This document shows positions 1-11,621 of a stretch of 64,000 nucleotides of DNA, piece after piece. The notes under the pieces were generated by a model, which made no database searches, was not told where the DNA came from, and saw nothing but the letters and a program-made list of their open reading frames with translations. The stretch is from Arachis hypogaea. Taxonomy: Eukaryota > Streptophyta > Magnoliopsida > Fabales > Fabaceae. Position 1 is the stretch's first letter, and the number at the start of each line of letters is the position of its first letter. Made by a program: the position numbers and the translations under genes. The DNA lies in contig NC_092047.1 in the NCBI RefSeq assembly GCF_003086295.3, positions 119,597,949 through 119,661,948 on the forward strand, given 5' to 3'.

Positions 1-256
1 CAAGTTGTGTTGAAGGAAAATATAATTGTTCCTTGATATTTGAGAAACTTCTTATTTGTGCAGCCGAACAATTGCATCTACTTAAATGTACTGTGTCATT
101 GCATCTTCACCACTTCACCTTAATGATCTGAATCGTTGCATCATTACTTGAATTGATTTATTGGCCTAGATGTAATTTCTATGCATTTAGTTCAAATATT
201 TGGGTATGCTTGTGTGAGGTGTTGATATATATATTTTTGTTTCTTTTAATCTCCAG

Positions 257-1435
257 GTTCTTCTATTTTCTGCCACATTCAATGACATTGTCAAGAACTT
301 TGTTGAGAGGACAGTTAAAAAGGACCATAATAAACTTTTTGTTAAGAAAGAAGAGCTTTCTTTAGACGCAGTGAAGCAGTATAAAGTTCGCTGCCCTGAT
401 GAGTTGTCGAAGATTGAGGTGATAAAAGATTACATATTCGAATTAGGAGAAAATGTGGGCCAAACCATCATATTCGTGCGCACGAGACAGAGTGCAAAAA
501 TGCTGCACAAGTCACTTGTCGACATGGGGTACGAGGTTACATCGATACAAGGTGCTCTTGACCATGAAGAGAGAGACAAAATTGTCAAAGAGTTCAGAGA
601 TGGTTTGACTCAAGTTCTTATATCCACGGATGTTCTTGCTCGAGGCTTTGATCAGCAACAGGTGCTGAATTTGTTCAATTTTCTCTCCTCCTTTTCCTTT
701 CTTTTTGTGTGTATTTTCTTTCAAAGTTATGACATCCTACAATTTTATTTAGGTCAATTTGGTTATCAACTATGATCTCCCAATAAAACATACTGCGGAG
801 TATACACGGGAATTTGAGCCTGATTATGAGGTGTACTTGCACAGAGTTGGTAGGGCTGGTCGATTTGGCCGTAAGGGTAAGTTCTTGTTCAGTGTAATGT
901 ACTAATACATCTTTACTTTACTTTCCACTCCTAAACATATAGACTCTTAGTTGGACTTGTAACTTGTTATGAACTTTGTTAGGCCACAGAATTTCTTTAC
1001 ATATAACTTTTAGTTTTTATGCTTTCATTCCAAAGGAAACTAATTCCAGATTTTGTTCTTCATATTTTGTATTTATTTTCAGTGATAATGCAAAATAGTA
1101 ACTTGTTTCATTTGATCCTACAGGGGCTGTGTTTAACCTAATATATGATGAAAAAGATGAAAGGCTGATGTCAAAGATCGAGAACCATTTTGGCACCCGT
1201 GTATCAGAGGTATGTTATGTCATGATGGTTTTTGGGATATGATGCTCGATAGAGTACGATGGAACATACTTGAATCTGAAGAATTTGATTATGGCTTAGT
1301 ATGCTTGTGGAAAAAGTCATTGAACAGAATACCCATCTTCAATAACTCGTGTTTCATGTCAATGAAATGCAGGTACGAGAAAAAAGTGTTGAAGACTATA
1401 AAGCTGCTCTTAAGGAAGCCGGCTTATTACAATGA
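257..1435 (+). CDS. LOS4: DEAD-box ATP-dependent RNA helicase, LOS4/DBP5 (DDX19) type, C-terminal half (partial)
   Basis: The four last coding exons are 257-661, 753-876, 1124-1209 and 1373-1435 (TGA). All junctions are GT-AG and in phase, giving 225 residues; the upstream exons lie outside the window. Conserved helicase motifs in order are SAT (LLFSATF, motif III), IIFVRT (IV), TDVLARGFD (V) and [15 protein letters not shown] (VI). The family unwinds and remodels RNA-protein complexes with ATP. LOS4/DBP5 members act at nuclear pores in mRNA export, and Arabidopsis LOS4 is linked to cold response. The C-terminal end ([11 protein letters not shown]) matches the LOS4 ending pattern. Motifs I and II (AxxGxGKT, DEAD) are not in the window, so ATPase integrity cannot be judged. 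The family call is firm; the exact orthologue is inferred from remembered LOS4 sequence. Confidence 0.9.
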
Positions 1436-2838
1436 GCCAAGAATGTGTGTGGTCTGAAATAGTTACATAGGGTGTTCTATTTTTAATTATACATGAAAAT
1501 TATGAGGTTGTATTTAGTATTGGTGACAGGTTATTTGATACCATTTTTGTACTAAAAGATACCAAGAGGAATTTGATTTAAAGGGAAACAATATGTCGCT
1601 ATATTCATTAGTTCAATCCTGCTAGCAAATTGTTCAAGGGTTTACATTTATGTGAATGAAGCACGTATGTGTCTTATCTGTTAGTCAATAGTTGGATGGT
1701 TTAAGTAGTTCTAAGTGTATATAAACATGGTTGGTAATATAAGTAAGTTGAGGGTTCATATGTTTTCTGGTGAAATTTATATTTATATTAAGTATCAAAA
1801 CAATGTTATGACATAATTGAGTGGTCTATGAAATTTAGTTATAAGTAATATTCTCTAGGTAATAGCACATATATACAACGCGCAAATATTGTAGTAGCAT
1901 TAGTTAAGGTAAATACAATTGACAAAACACAACTTCATGTATTATATTAGTAGCTCATTATTTAAGTCGTAGCATTCTGGTGAGTAACAAATTATTTATC
2001 ATAGACCATAGTGTATATTGAAAGTAAAAGTAATATTGAGGTAGCGATATTCTATTTAAATTTTAAAGAGCTAAAGTAGTAAATAAGATTTCTCTCTTTC
2101 TCCCACTAAATGAGCATTTTCAAAAATCAGGATTCCATACCTTGGAAATAAAAATCACTTTCAATTTAATTTATATTTGTTGGACTAATTAAGTAAGATA
2201 TGGTGTTCTATAATTTTTACCTTCTATTACTTGTCTTTGCTTATATTTAAATTGTACAATTTTTTTATGATTAAATAAAATTTGAATCACTCATAGGTTA
2301 AATATAGCATGCAAAAATTTGAACCTAGACCCAGAATTAGAGAGTTTTTTAGGTTATTAACAGATGATGAACAACGAACGTCTCTGCCTCGATTAATTTC
2401 AATATAATTCTTTAATGGACTATGGCCCATATTCAATACCAATAAATATATATATATATATATATATGAAAAATTTTAAGTGTATTTATGATTTTAATTG
2501 TTTTAATTGTTGATTTCAATTAATATATATTATATATTTTTTATAATTTAGATTAATTATTAAAACAATTGGAAATACCCGATTAAAACAACTGATGGAA
2601 TACGGGTATTTCCAATACATTTGAAACTTTTCGTGTATGTTATTCTATTTAGTTGAATATTGCACTATTATAAATGGTTTGTTTATTTATTTCTCAATTC
2701 TCATAGTCCCTTGAAATTTGAAGCGCTATATTAAGTAGACATAACCCTATAAGACAGGAAGTAGTAAGAACTAAGAAGAAAGAAGATGGAATAGGAAGAG
2801 AAGAGAACAGAAGAGGAGAACAGAACGATTATTCATAA
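1436..2838. other. Intergenic, 3' of helicase gene to 5' of DUF1992 gene
   Basis: AT-rich spacer with no credible ORF. It holds a (TA)n run at about 2446-2467, directly followed by a MITE-like foldback (2468-2632, listed separately). The last 100 bases before 2839 are purine-rich (GAAGAAGAAAGAAG type), which fits a 5' leader of the next gene. Confidence 0.6.
2468..2632. mobile_element. MITE-like foldback, family C (AAGTGTAT-ended)
   Basis: Terminal GAAAAATTTTAAGTGTAT is mirrored by a diverged inverted copy at the right end (ATACATTTGAAACTTTTC). The core contains the inverted pair TTTTAATTGTTGATTTCAAT and its diverged complement. Related copies are seen near 9496-9606, 16909-17094 and 19556-19662. 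No transposase is present. No clear target duplication was identified because of flanking (TA)n. Confidence 0.5.
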
Positions 2839-4534
2839 ATGGCCACGTTGCTTCGGGAACCAATCAAATCGCGTTTTCTCTTCTATCTCCACCGATCTCC
2901 GCCGCTCTCTCCTGCTGTTTCCACCACCACCACCACCACACAGCACTCTTCCTTCTCTTCTTCTTCTTCTTCTTCTTCTTCTTCTTCTTCTTCTTCTTCA
3001 GGTAAATCTCCAAAGGCTGGGAAGAAGCTGGTGGATCGTCTCTCCACCGTCATCGACGCCGTACACGACCGTAAACTCCCTCCGGAGCTACGTGGCCAGC
3101 GCAACAACGTCAGGTCACAACAGAATTTTACTTAATTACTTCATTATTGGCTTCTGCAACTTTCAGCTTCCATTATTTTAATTGTTGATAATTCATTATC
3201 TGATGTATATATTTATGTATATATGATATTTCTTGTTCTTCACTGAATATGAGTGTTATGTTAGAATAGAGGAGTATGAGAAGATTCTGATCAAATAAGG
3301 TACAGTGTGATTATAGAAACTATAAAGTTTGATACGGCTCATTGAAATTAGGTTTATATTAGAACTACAGTGTTATAATTTGTATTAATACGTTAAGAAA
3401 TAAGAACCAATCGATTCTCAATATGAAACAATCTGAGAAGTAGATAACTAGTTGATTTTAGTGTGTGAATGAAGAAGATGGATTTGAAAATTGAAATCAG
3501 ATATATACTAGTGGATGAAACGTGCACCATACTAGTACTCTTTGCTGGGAGTCTATTGATCATTTAATTTCACATCCACTAAGGATGTGTTTGCCAGTTG
3601 GTGTTTCGGAAGGAAAGAGAGAGAACACTTCAAGCCTTCGCTTTTTGCTTTTCTCTCTTTCCCTCCAAAATCAAAACTCGCAAACACTCCCTAAATGTCC
3701 AAAATTGCCAGCATGTTAAGGAATTGATGAATTGGTTCCCCCATTCTCTAGTATTTGTTATTTGACAATACCTGTTGGATGTTGGACAGGTCTGAAACTG
3801 ACATCATCAATGTGGTTGAGCAAAGGATATGGCATTCCATGGAAGAAGGCCATTTTGAGAACTTGCCCGGGAAGGGGAAGCCGCTTAAGCTCGACACAAA
3901 CCCTCATGCTGATCCAGCTGAAGACACTCTATACAGGATTTTGTCCAAAAATGGTTGTGCACCAGAGTGGGTTGAGCTTAACAAAGAGATAAGATCTAAG
4001 GTGTCCGAATTTAGGACAGCCTTGAAGAAAGCTTGGGCAAGTAAATGCAGTGGAGATCACTCTAAGTGGTATGAATGTTCAGAGGCTCTGAAATTGCAGC
4101 TAAGAGACATTAACAACATGGTGAGTCAAGTCATTTATTTATGAAAATTGGGTTTTGTTTCTAGCAATGGGGAGAGGAGTTCTGATGGATATATGGTTAG
4201 ATGTTAATATGATTTATGGACACTACAATGTTATAGCCAACTTCACTTACTGGGATAAGGTTAGATGTTAATGTGATTTATGATTGGACACTATAGGATT
4301 ATGGCTGAGCCCATCAATTTGGACAAGACTTGGTTGTTATTGTTTGCTAATTGTTAGGACTTAGGAATAGGGAAATGTGCACTCTTTGATATTTATGATG
4401 TGTAATAAGTAATAACGAATAAATCTATACTTATTTTGTAGGTTTTCCGGTATAATCTCATTGTGCCTTTTGGTAGGCAAATGTTTGGTCTCAAGTGGGA
4501 GAAAGAGTTAGGTTATTTACAAGAACAAGACTGA
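2839..4534 (+). CDS. DUF1992 / DnaJ homolog subfamily C member 28-like protein
   Basis: Exons are 2839-3113, 3790-4120 and 4442-4534 (TGA), all GT-AG, in phase, 232 residues. The first ATG after a purine-rich leader is used. Residues about 93-160 hold the DUF1992 domain, shared with DNAJC28 (pattern SETDIINVVEQRIW...HFENLPGKGKPL). The J-domain itself is absent, as in the short plant proteins. Function is not established; a chaperone-related role is only implied by family name. The N-terminus is basic and Ser/Thr-rich and could be an organelle transit peptide (inference). It includes a pure serine run encoded by a (TTC)n tract at about 2953-2999. Intron 1 (3114-3789) carries a short hAT-like foldback. 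The gene is convergent with VPS37, with 433 bases between their stop codons. Confidence 0.9.
2953..2999 (+). repeat. (TTC)n microsatellite inside coding exon 1 (polyserine)
   Basis: About fifteen uninterrupted TCT/TTC units, read in frame as serines in the DUF1992 protein N-terminus. Length variation here would change protein length without a frameshift. Confidence 0.95.
3582..3692. mobile_element. Short hAT-like MITE in intron 1 of the DUF1992 gene
   Basis: Left end AGGATGTGTTTGCCAGTT is mirrored by the right end (reverse complement AGGGAGTGTTTGCGAGTT), about 111 bp apart. The AGGGxGTGTTTGG-type terminus is common among plant hAT MITEs. No exact 8-bp target duplication was found, so the class is tentative. 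Confidence 0.5.
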
Positions 4535-4967
4535 GATTCGCTGTTGCTATTTGCTACTACTAGTATTTATCTTTGGAGCCAGTTGGTTACCGTTGTAGAG
4601 GTTCTTCAACCAAGGGAAATGGAAGAAGATCAAGATATATACAACGAGAATGTAGTAATCAAGCAAGTTGTCATAAAAAATTTACTTTAATTTATGCCTT
4701 ATAAGCATAGGATATGAACTTTAGTAATCCCTTATGTGAACAGGGTTTTCTAAAGATAAAGTATATTGTGATAGTATTATTCAGTCTTAGTGTAGGGGAA
4801 AATATTATATTTGCAAAGACAATTTTGTCACTTGATGATATGATAAAGATAATGGAGAATAAGATTAAAGAAAGAACATAGACGTATGTAACCAGAGATT
4901 ATTGATTTTTGTACTTTTGACAAACAAGGAGTTACATTCTCAAGTTCTATATTTCATAATTTGGTTC

Positions 4968-6785
4968 TCAAATATTTGATGTTCTAGCTGCAAGATGTAT
5001 CAGATTTTTACTGTGATAAGCAATACGTAGCTTCTTGTATTTCTGCAGAAAAGCTCCAAGATCAATCTCTTTATCAAGTAATTGTTGGTGCAGATCTTCT
5101 GATTCTTCTTCAGTCTTGTTCATAGCCCCTGCGGATTTTTTGTATCGTATGATAAGGAAGGTTTTAACTTTTGATCAGGATAAAACTTTGTATTATAATG
5201 ACTGATTATCAATTTATCATTATTCAGAGCATACCTTGAATCCTATGAAGAAGGAATGGTAGGGAACTCAACTTCAACATTTCTTCTTTCTGTTTCTCAA
5301 GCTCCTTTAGTTTCTCTTGTGCAGCAGCTAGTTCACTTGTCCGAATGATTCTACACTGTTTACATAGAATGTTGAATATTCCACACTCGGCATAAGAATT
5401 ACACAAATCATAAGAATTACTTCCTTCAGGTTCTTCTTACCTGATTTTTTAGTCCCAAAACACGAGGTTCCTTTTGTAGATTTTCATCTGAGTTAACAAA
5501 AACACAAGTTGTTTGTCAGCTCATAATACAACAAATAATGACTATGTTCAAGAAACATATTTTTATCAGATAATAAAAGAAAGAAAATAAAATATAAAAA
5601 ATCTCACCAACAAGCAGCATATTCTCCTTGCATAGTTCATCTTTCAGCTGATCATATCATCAAGCAAAAAAGGGGTTAAGAACATAAATAAGTATAGTCA
5701 TTGCAGGATCAAGTGTAAAAAACACTATATTTCTACATCAAGCACTGAAGGTGAAGCAATGACATGCAACTTACATTATTTTGAATCTTGACCTGTTCAA
5801 GCGACTGTAAAAACCGTTGATAAGCATCTTTCTCGGACGAAATTTTCCGCAACTCATCAACACTGGCAAATTTGTAAAGAAGGGGAAAGCACTAAATCAT
5901 CATCATTCAAGGGATTAAATGGTTCATAATTTTGGAAAAAGATCCTCTAACGTGTAACATGAGAAGATCTACAAAGTAATAAAGTAAGAGATCACCATTG
6001 AATTCATAACTTCTATTATGTGTGAATCCCATTACCTTAACTCAATGGTGATTAGACTCACTTTCTCCCTTTAATGGTGCTTAATTCCATAATTTCAGAT
6101 TGATCAGAGAATGCTAACTGATAGAACCATCTAAAGAACTAGCTATGTTACCATCCAAGCAATTTAAGATTTCTTTAACATGATTGAAAGCTTTAAGCAC
6201 AAGAATATTGTAGCTAAAACCAACCCTCTTTCATGTGATACTATTTCAAAATTATGCTTCCCGGCCACACAATAATTAACAAATCCAGTAGGATTCAAAC
6301 CGAAACCGGAATCAATCAAACACTGATTTCAAAAGGTGTAGTTTTAAGGTGAACCTTTTGTCCTTCAAAGCAGCAATAACTCCAGCAGCTTCAGCAGGTG
6401 GAACATGTGAAGGCCTAGAAGAAGAAGAAGAACTTGTGTAGCTCATTGAAGATGACTGATGTAAATGTTCTTGTTCTTGTGATCCCCTAAGCATTAAAAA
6501 AATAATGATGACAATAATAATAAAAAGAAGTAAAATTAAGCCCTAAAAACAATTTATCAAACCCTAAAAACAAACCTAACCAAAACTTCTACTTGATAAC
6601 CAATTTGCAATTCATGGTAAATAAAATTGAAATTCAAGCTATAACAATAAGAATAGAAAAAAAAATGACTATCTGAATCTTAACTGAAAATATATATAAC
6701 TGAAAATGAAAAAATATATAAATGAAAATGAAAAGGATGAGAATGGAAGAGTTAGTTACCAAAATCTAGTGAAGATTGAAGACAT
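4968..6785 (-). CDS. VPS37: Vacuolar protein sorting-associated protein 37 (ESCRT-I subunit)
   Basis: Seven exons on the minus strand: 6760-6785 (26 nt), 6355-6486, 5775-5862, 5608-5647, 5441-5487, 5235-5355 and 4968-5128. All are GT-AG and in phase, 204 residues. The start MSSIFTRFW joins GSQEQEH across intron 1; an ATG at 6494 at the 5' end of exon 2 is a spurious start. After a Ser-rich linker comes the Mod(r) domain: AEAAGVIAALKDKSVDELRK, then the coiled-coil RTSELAAAQEKLKELEKQKEEML, ending YKKLRIAYHSKNLIHLAA. VPS37 is an ESCRT-I core subunit that sorts ubiquitinated membrane cargo into multivesicular endosomes. The match to Arabidopsis VPS37-1 spans the whole length. Intron 2 (5863-6354) contains a MITE. 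Confidence 0.93.
5934..6075. mobile_element. MITE, family G, in intron 2 of VPS37
   Basis: A foldback with GGAAAAAGATCCTCTAA at the left end. The internal segment (AAAGTAATAAAGTAAG, then ATTGAATTCATAACTTCTAT) matches, in reverse orientation, the segment at 50121-50289 inside an intron of CYP97C1. Two related copies at unlinked introns show this is a mobile repeat and not gene sequence. Confidence 0.65.
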
Positions 6786-7324
6786 TGATGAACAGAAACG
6801 TATCTGAATTTGAGGAACCGAATGAATGTAGAACGCGTGTGTTAATGTGAATCTATGACTCCGTCTACCTTTCTCTTTCTTCTTAACATTAAGAAATCTT
6901 CCCACCGCAACTAAAATTTAATGGAAAGTTTTTTAATATGAGATTAAAAAAAATCCATTTTATTGAAAAAAAAAATCTGTATTTGAAATTTAATTTTTTT
7001 TTATTTGGAATCACTTTTAATCTAATTTCTGTGTTTGACATTTTAAATGTCATGTACAAATTGTGAGAATCAACTTAAAAATCAAAACACTTTTAATCTA
7101 ATCTATGAATGAAACTTTCAAATGAATTAAAATAATTTAATGTAATATTTCTTCAGCTCTTTACTTTAATTCTTAATACTATTTTCTAAACTATCAAATT
7201 GGTCACTACAATATACAACAACATGTATGGCATACTTAGTATGTTTTGTCTATTTTATCTTAGTATATTTTGTAATATTTATTTTTATTTTTATCTTTAT
7301 CTTTATATCTTTATCTTTATCTTT
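6786..7324. other. VPS37 upstream region and AT-rich spacer
   Basis: 5' flank of VPS37 (the gene reads leftwards), followed by AT-rich sequence with a run of TTTATC-type units at about 7283-7335 next to the palindrome edge. No gene seen. Confidence 0.5.
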
Positions 7325-9490
7325 TATCTTTATAGTAATATAAATGGAGAGCTCATGTGCTAACGTGACATTCATACGTTGAATCTAGAAGTTTATTTGC
7401 TTAGGTATCGTCACTAAAAATTTTTAAATTTATATTTATAAATTATAAATAATTATTTGCTTAGCTTGTTATTTTCAAATTTTAAATTATATATTTAGAT
7501 TGTTATACTTAGGTTGTTATTTTTTAAATTTTAAATTATTTTATTTAGGTTATTATTTTTTAAATCTTAGATAGTTGTAGTTATGTTGTTTTTTTTTTAA
7601 TTTTAAATTATTTTATTTAGGTTGTTATTTTTTAAAATTTTAACATTATTTTTTTAAAATTTGTTGATTTTGTTTAGCACTATTTTTTAAATTTTTGTAG
7701 ATTTTTTTTTCAAAAAATGGACATAAATTTAGAATTTTAAAAATTGTTAATATATTTATTTACTTTATCTGCAAATTTAATTTAAATTTAAATTAAATTT
7801 AATCAAATTTAAAAAATTTTAGCTATGAGTCAGCTATAAAAGTATAAGTTATGAGATATGTATAGCACCACAATTCAAAGTACATCAAACCCTTTTTTTA
7901 TATACATCCAAAATCTAAAATTTCTCTACTTATTCCAATGACTGGTATTCACAAAATCGCAAAAATCAAATCTACAATCGATAATTTGTGTGTACGTATA
8001 CGAGTGATACCGTTATGAATACTGCCAAGTTACGAAAATTCTTTATTGCCATACTCAATTGAGATGGTTTAGCCCGATGAAGACGTGAGTTTTCTACTAA
8101 TATTTTTTATTTTATTTTAAATTTATATTATTTATATTTTAAATTTGTTTGTTTATCCTCGTCTAATTGTTCTTTGATTATTTTTTTTATCAATAGAGAA
8201 GAAAAAATACACGCCTCGATTAAGAAGATTTTTGTGTCTCGATTCATAAATTTGCTAAAGGAATGAATATCTTACCAAATAAGATATTTTAATGTTGGAG
8301 TCAAAAAATTCTATTAAAATATTTGGAGGAAATTAAAATATAATAAAAAATATTTAAGCAACGCTTACCACCACAAGTTTATTATATATCTTTAAAGGCA
8401 ACTCTTAAGGGTAATATATGAATATTATAAATGTTGTTTTTTTAATTCACTAAAGCAATGTTTTTTATATGTTTTTTAAATTAATCAAAGAGAACACTTT
8501 TTGAAGTTACCATCATTGAGTCCGACACTAAAATATCTTATTTGGTAAGATATTCCTTCCTTTAGTAAATTTATGAATCGAGACACAAGAGTCTTTTTGA
8601 TCGAGGCGTGTATTTTTCCTTTCCTAAAATTGATAAACAAAAATCAAAGAACAATTAGACGAGAATAAACAAACAAATTTAAAATATAAATAATATAAAT
8701 TTAAAATAAAATAAAAAAATATTAATTGAAAACTCACGTCTTCGTCGGATCAAACCATCTCAATTGAGTATGGCAATGAAGAATTTTTGTAATTTTGGTA
8801 GTGTTTATAACCGTATCACTTGTATACGTATACACAAATTGTCGATTGTATATTTGATTTCTGCGATTTTGTGAATACGAGCGATTGAAATAAGTAGAAA
8901 AAAATTAGATTTTGGATGTACGTAAAGAAATGGTTTAATGTACTTTGAATAATGGTGCTATACATATCTCATAACTTATACTTTTATAGTTGACTCATAG
9001 CTAAAATTTTTTAAATTTAATTGACTTTAATTTAAATTTGAATTAAATTTGCAGATAAAGTAAATAAATATATTAACAATTTTTAAAATTCTAAATATAT
9101 GTATGTAGCTCTATTTTTTGAAAAAAATCTATAAAAATTTAAAAAACAATGCTAAACGGAATCAACAAATTTTTAAAAAATAATGTTAAAATTTAAAAAT
9201 AATAACCTAAATAAAACAATTTAAAATTTTAAAAATAACAACCTAACTATAACAATCTAAGATTTAAAAAATAAAAACTTAAATAAAATAATTTAAAATT
9301 TAAAAAATAACAATCTAAGTATACCAATCTAAATATATAATTTAAAATTTAAAAATAAATAATAATTTATAATTTATAAATATAAATTTAAAAATTTCTA
9401 GTGACGATATCTACACAAATAAACTCCAGACTCAACGTATGAGTGTCACGTCAGCAGATAAGCTCTCTATTTGTCTATAAAAATAAAGAT
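7325..9490. repeat. Large inverted repeat (palindrome), arms about 980 bp
   Basis: Left arm about 7325-8305 and right arm about 8510-9490 are reverse complements along their length, with a roughly 200-bp spacer. Landmarks paired across the arms include GCTAACGTGACATTCATACG with its complement near 9430-9460, CGTATACGAGTGATACCG with CGGTATCACTTG-type sequence near 8810-8840, and the 21-bp AT palindrome around ACCAAATAAGATAT in both arms. No transposase ORF is present. It is either a foldback or Mutator-type non-autonomous element or an inverted duplication. If transcribed it would fold into a near 1-kb hairpin. Confidence 0.85.
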
Positions 9491-9495
9491 TTCAG

Positions 9496-9606
9496 TAAAT
9501 TTTAATCGTTAATTTTAATTATATATCTTATATATAAATTTTATAATTAAGATCAACAATTAAAAAATACTAAAACATCAGTGGACTGATACACTTAAAA
9601 ATTTTT
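9496..9606. mobile_element. MITE-like fragment, family C, abutting the palindrome
   Basis: Ends with GATACACTTAAAAATTTTTC, the complement of the AAGTGTA-type terminus of family C. The centre has the diverged pair around GATCAACAATTAAAA. It lies immediately right of the 2.2-kb palindrome. Confidence 0.4.
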
Positions 9607-9904
9607 CAATATACATATGCTCTTTTTTAAACACTTTGGCACTTTCAAAAACATATATGGTTTTCCTTTTACCAATTTATCTAATATATCATATTTAAAT
9701 TTGATGGTAAAAGATAAACATGATTTCATTGTTGTCCATCGGTAAAGATATCTAGCTTTCACCTAAGAGTTCAACTCTTATCTTGAATTTTTTTCTTTTA
9801 TTTTGGGTTCAACTCTTATCTTAAATTTTTTTTTATTTTTTATTTTTTAAATCCTCATTTACCAAATTACTATCATTTTTTTAGAGTGTTCATTTTTTTT
9901 TAAC

Positions 9905-9985
9905 TAAAGATAGGAGACTCAAACTCACAACCTCTTACTTGAGTATGGGAAGACTATGCTATTTGAGCTATTACTCGTTGAAGTG
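9905..9985 (-). repeat. tRNA-derived (SINE-like) relic
   Basis: On the minus strand, an A-box-like TAGCTCAAATAGCATAG is followed about 35 bases later by a B-box-like GAGTTTGAGTCTCC. This is the Pol III internal promoter layout of tRNA-derived SINEs. It is too diverged for a functional tRNA: no acceptor stem was found. A similar arrangement occurs at 56426-56510. Confidence 0.45.
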
Positions 9986-10626
9986 CTTATTGTTAATGTT
10001 ACGAATAACATGCAAGAAGAATTAAATTATGCAGTTACAAGGGACAAATAACTAAAACATGAATAAACATAAAAGAGACACCAATGCATTAGATCCACTA
10101 CTAAGGGATAGAAATTTGCTTTATTTGAAGGAAAAGGGACAATGAATTTTAGCTATTTACAATTAATATGACAGGTTGTTCTTGATCTTAGGCTTCAAAA
10201 GTGTGATTTTGTGGCAGCATATGATGCGCCATAAGAACATGTATGTATCAATAAATCCACACATACATTTAAATAGGTTAATTAAGAGCTAATTAATCAA
10301 AGCTTGAATTATAAGGAAACAGAATTTCAGGTCATGAGGGCCAGAAGCATAAATAATAAAGAGGATGATGCAATTGCATATGAATTGGTATTTTTCCCTT
10401 TTTCTACATTCCCATGTTAGCCAACTTGTTTGCCAGCCTAGCTTTGTTCATTTCATCACTACATAAATGCTTTGGCCTTTTAGTAATCACATTCAAATTA
10501 GCATATAATTAGTAGGGTTAATTACACTTTATCCTTTTAACATTCGTATGCCTATTGTAGCCTTTAAAAGTCTTAAAATGTACAAATTTATAATCTGAGT
10601 CTTTTTTTATTTTTCAAATATGCAAT

Positions 10627-10628
<2 letters not shown>

Positions 10629-10669
<41 letters not shown>
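10629..10669. repeat. (TAA)n microsatellite
   Basis: Uninterrupted trinucleotide run of about 13-14 units. Confidence 0.95.
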
Positions 10670-10673
<4 letters not shown>

Positions 10674-11308
10674 TTACACTTTACTTTCTTAAACTTTGAA
10701 TTAATTATATGTAGCTTATTTACTTTTCTTAACCCTTTTTAGCATATAACTTTTTTTTGTTGTCCGCGGATCCGTCACGGATCTAAACTCTATTTTAGAG
10801 TTTGTTGTTGACTAATGGAGAGCTGCATGCACAAGGTGAGATTCAAACCTCCGATACTTACTTAAGTGAATGAGTAAGTTGATCACTTGACCAATTTAAA
10901 TTGGTTTTTTTATCGGATAACTTTAACACCTTACATCTTATTAAGTTTGTGTTGTAATTTTTTAAAACAATCCCACAAAAAAAATTACTAACCTGGTTGA
11001 TTTGGATGTGTACTTACATTTAAGAAAGATTAGGCAATTACTTGCTTTAAAAAAAATAAAATTAGAATCTAAACGTAAATACTAAAATAAATATTTAAGT
11101 TTTTTTTTAGAGTAAACATCTAAATTAATTTCTAACAAATATTCAGGTTGGACACTCTGATTTTTTATATATTTTTATTATTTAAAAGTCTCAAAATTAT
11201 TTTTGTCGACAAATTAGTATTTCTATTAATTCTAATAAAACTTTTAATATGTATGTTAAACAAATATATCTTTTGCAAATTTTATTACAAAATATTAAGT
11301 TTAAAAAA

Positions 11309-11612
11309 GGTTTAATTATCATATTGGTCTTTATAGTTTCGCAAAATTTTTAATTAGGTTCATGTACTTTTTTTTTTCCTTTTAATTGAGTCTTTACATT
11401 AATTTTTTTTTAATTGAGTCCCTACATTTTTTTCTTTTTATTTGGGTTCCTGCACTATTTTTTTTAGTTGGGTCCTTATAAAATTAAGCAAATTACTGTT
11501 AAGAGGGACCTAATTGAAAAAAAAAATTGGTACAGAAATTCAATTAAAAAAAAGTATAAGGACCTAATTGAAAATTTTGCGAAACTATAAAGACCAACAA
11601 AGTAATTAAACC
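11309..11612. mobile_element. Mutator-type MITE, family A, copy 1, with perfect 9-bp TSD
   Basis: Terminal inverted repeats of at least 40 bp, starting GGTTTAATTATCATATTGGT and, at the other end, GGTTTAATTACTTTGTTGGT, each followed by CTTTATAGTTTCGC. The element is 304 bp and is flanked on both sides by TTTAAAAAA (11300-11308 and 11613-11621). A 9-bp target duplication is the hallmark of Mutator-superfamily transposition. The interior is poly-T/A-rich with repeated TTAATTGAGTCC-type units, non-coding. Confidence 0.9.
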
Positions 11613-11621
11613 TTTAAAAAA

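Larger units (their letters stand above)
9611..11299. other. Intergenic spacer with tRNA-like and AAT repeats
   Basis: No gene seen. It contains a tRNA-derived-looking segment (9905-9985, listed separately), another diverged one near 10800-10900 with GATTCAAACCTCC, and a (TAA)n run at 10629-10669. Confidence 0.5.

Noticed and set aside
153..365. Short open frame overlapping the first helicase exon
   Set aside because: It reads in a different frame from [14 protein letters not shown] and is a shadow of the exon.
2883..3107. Minus-strand open frame with a poly-Glu run
   Set aside because: It is the antisense of the (TTC)n polyserine exon of the DUF1992 gene.
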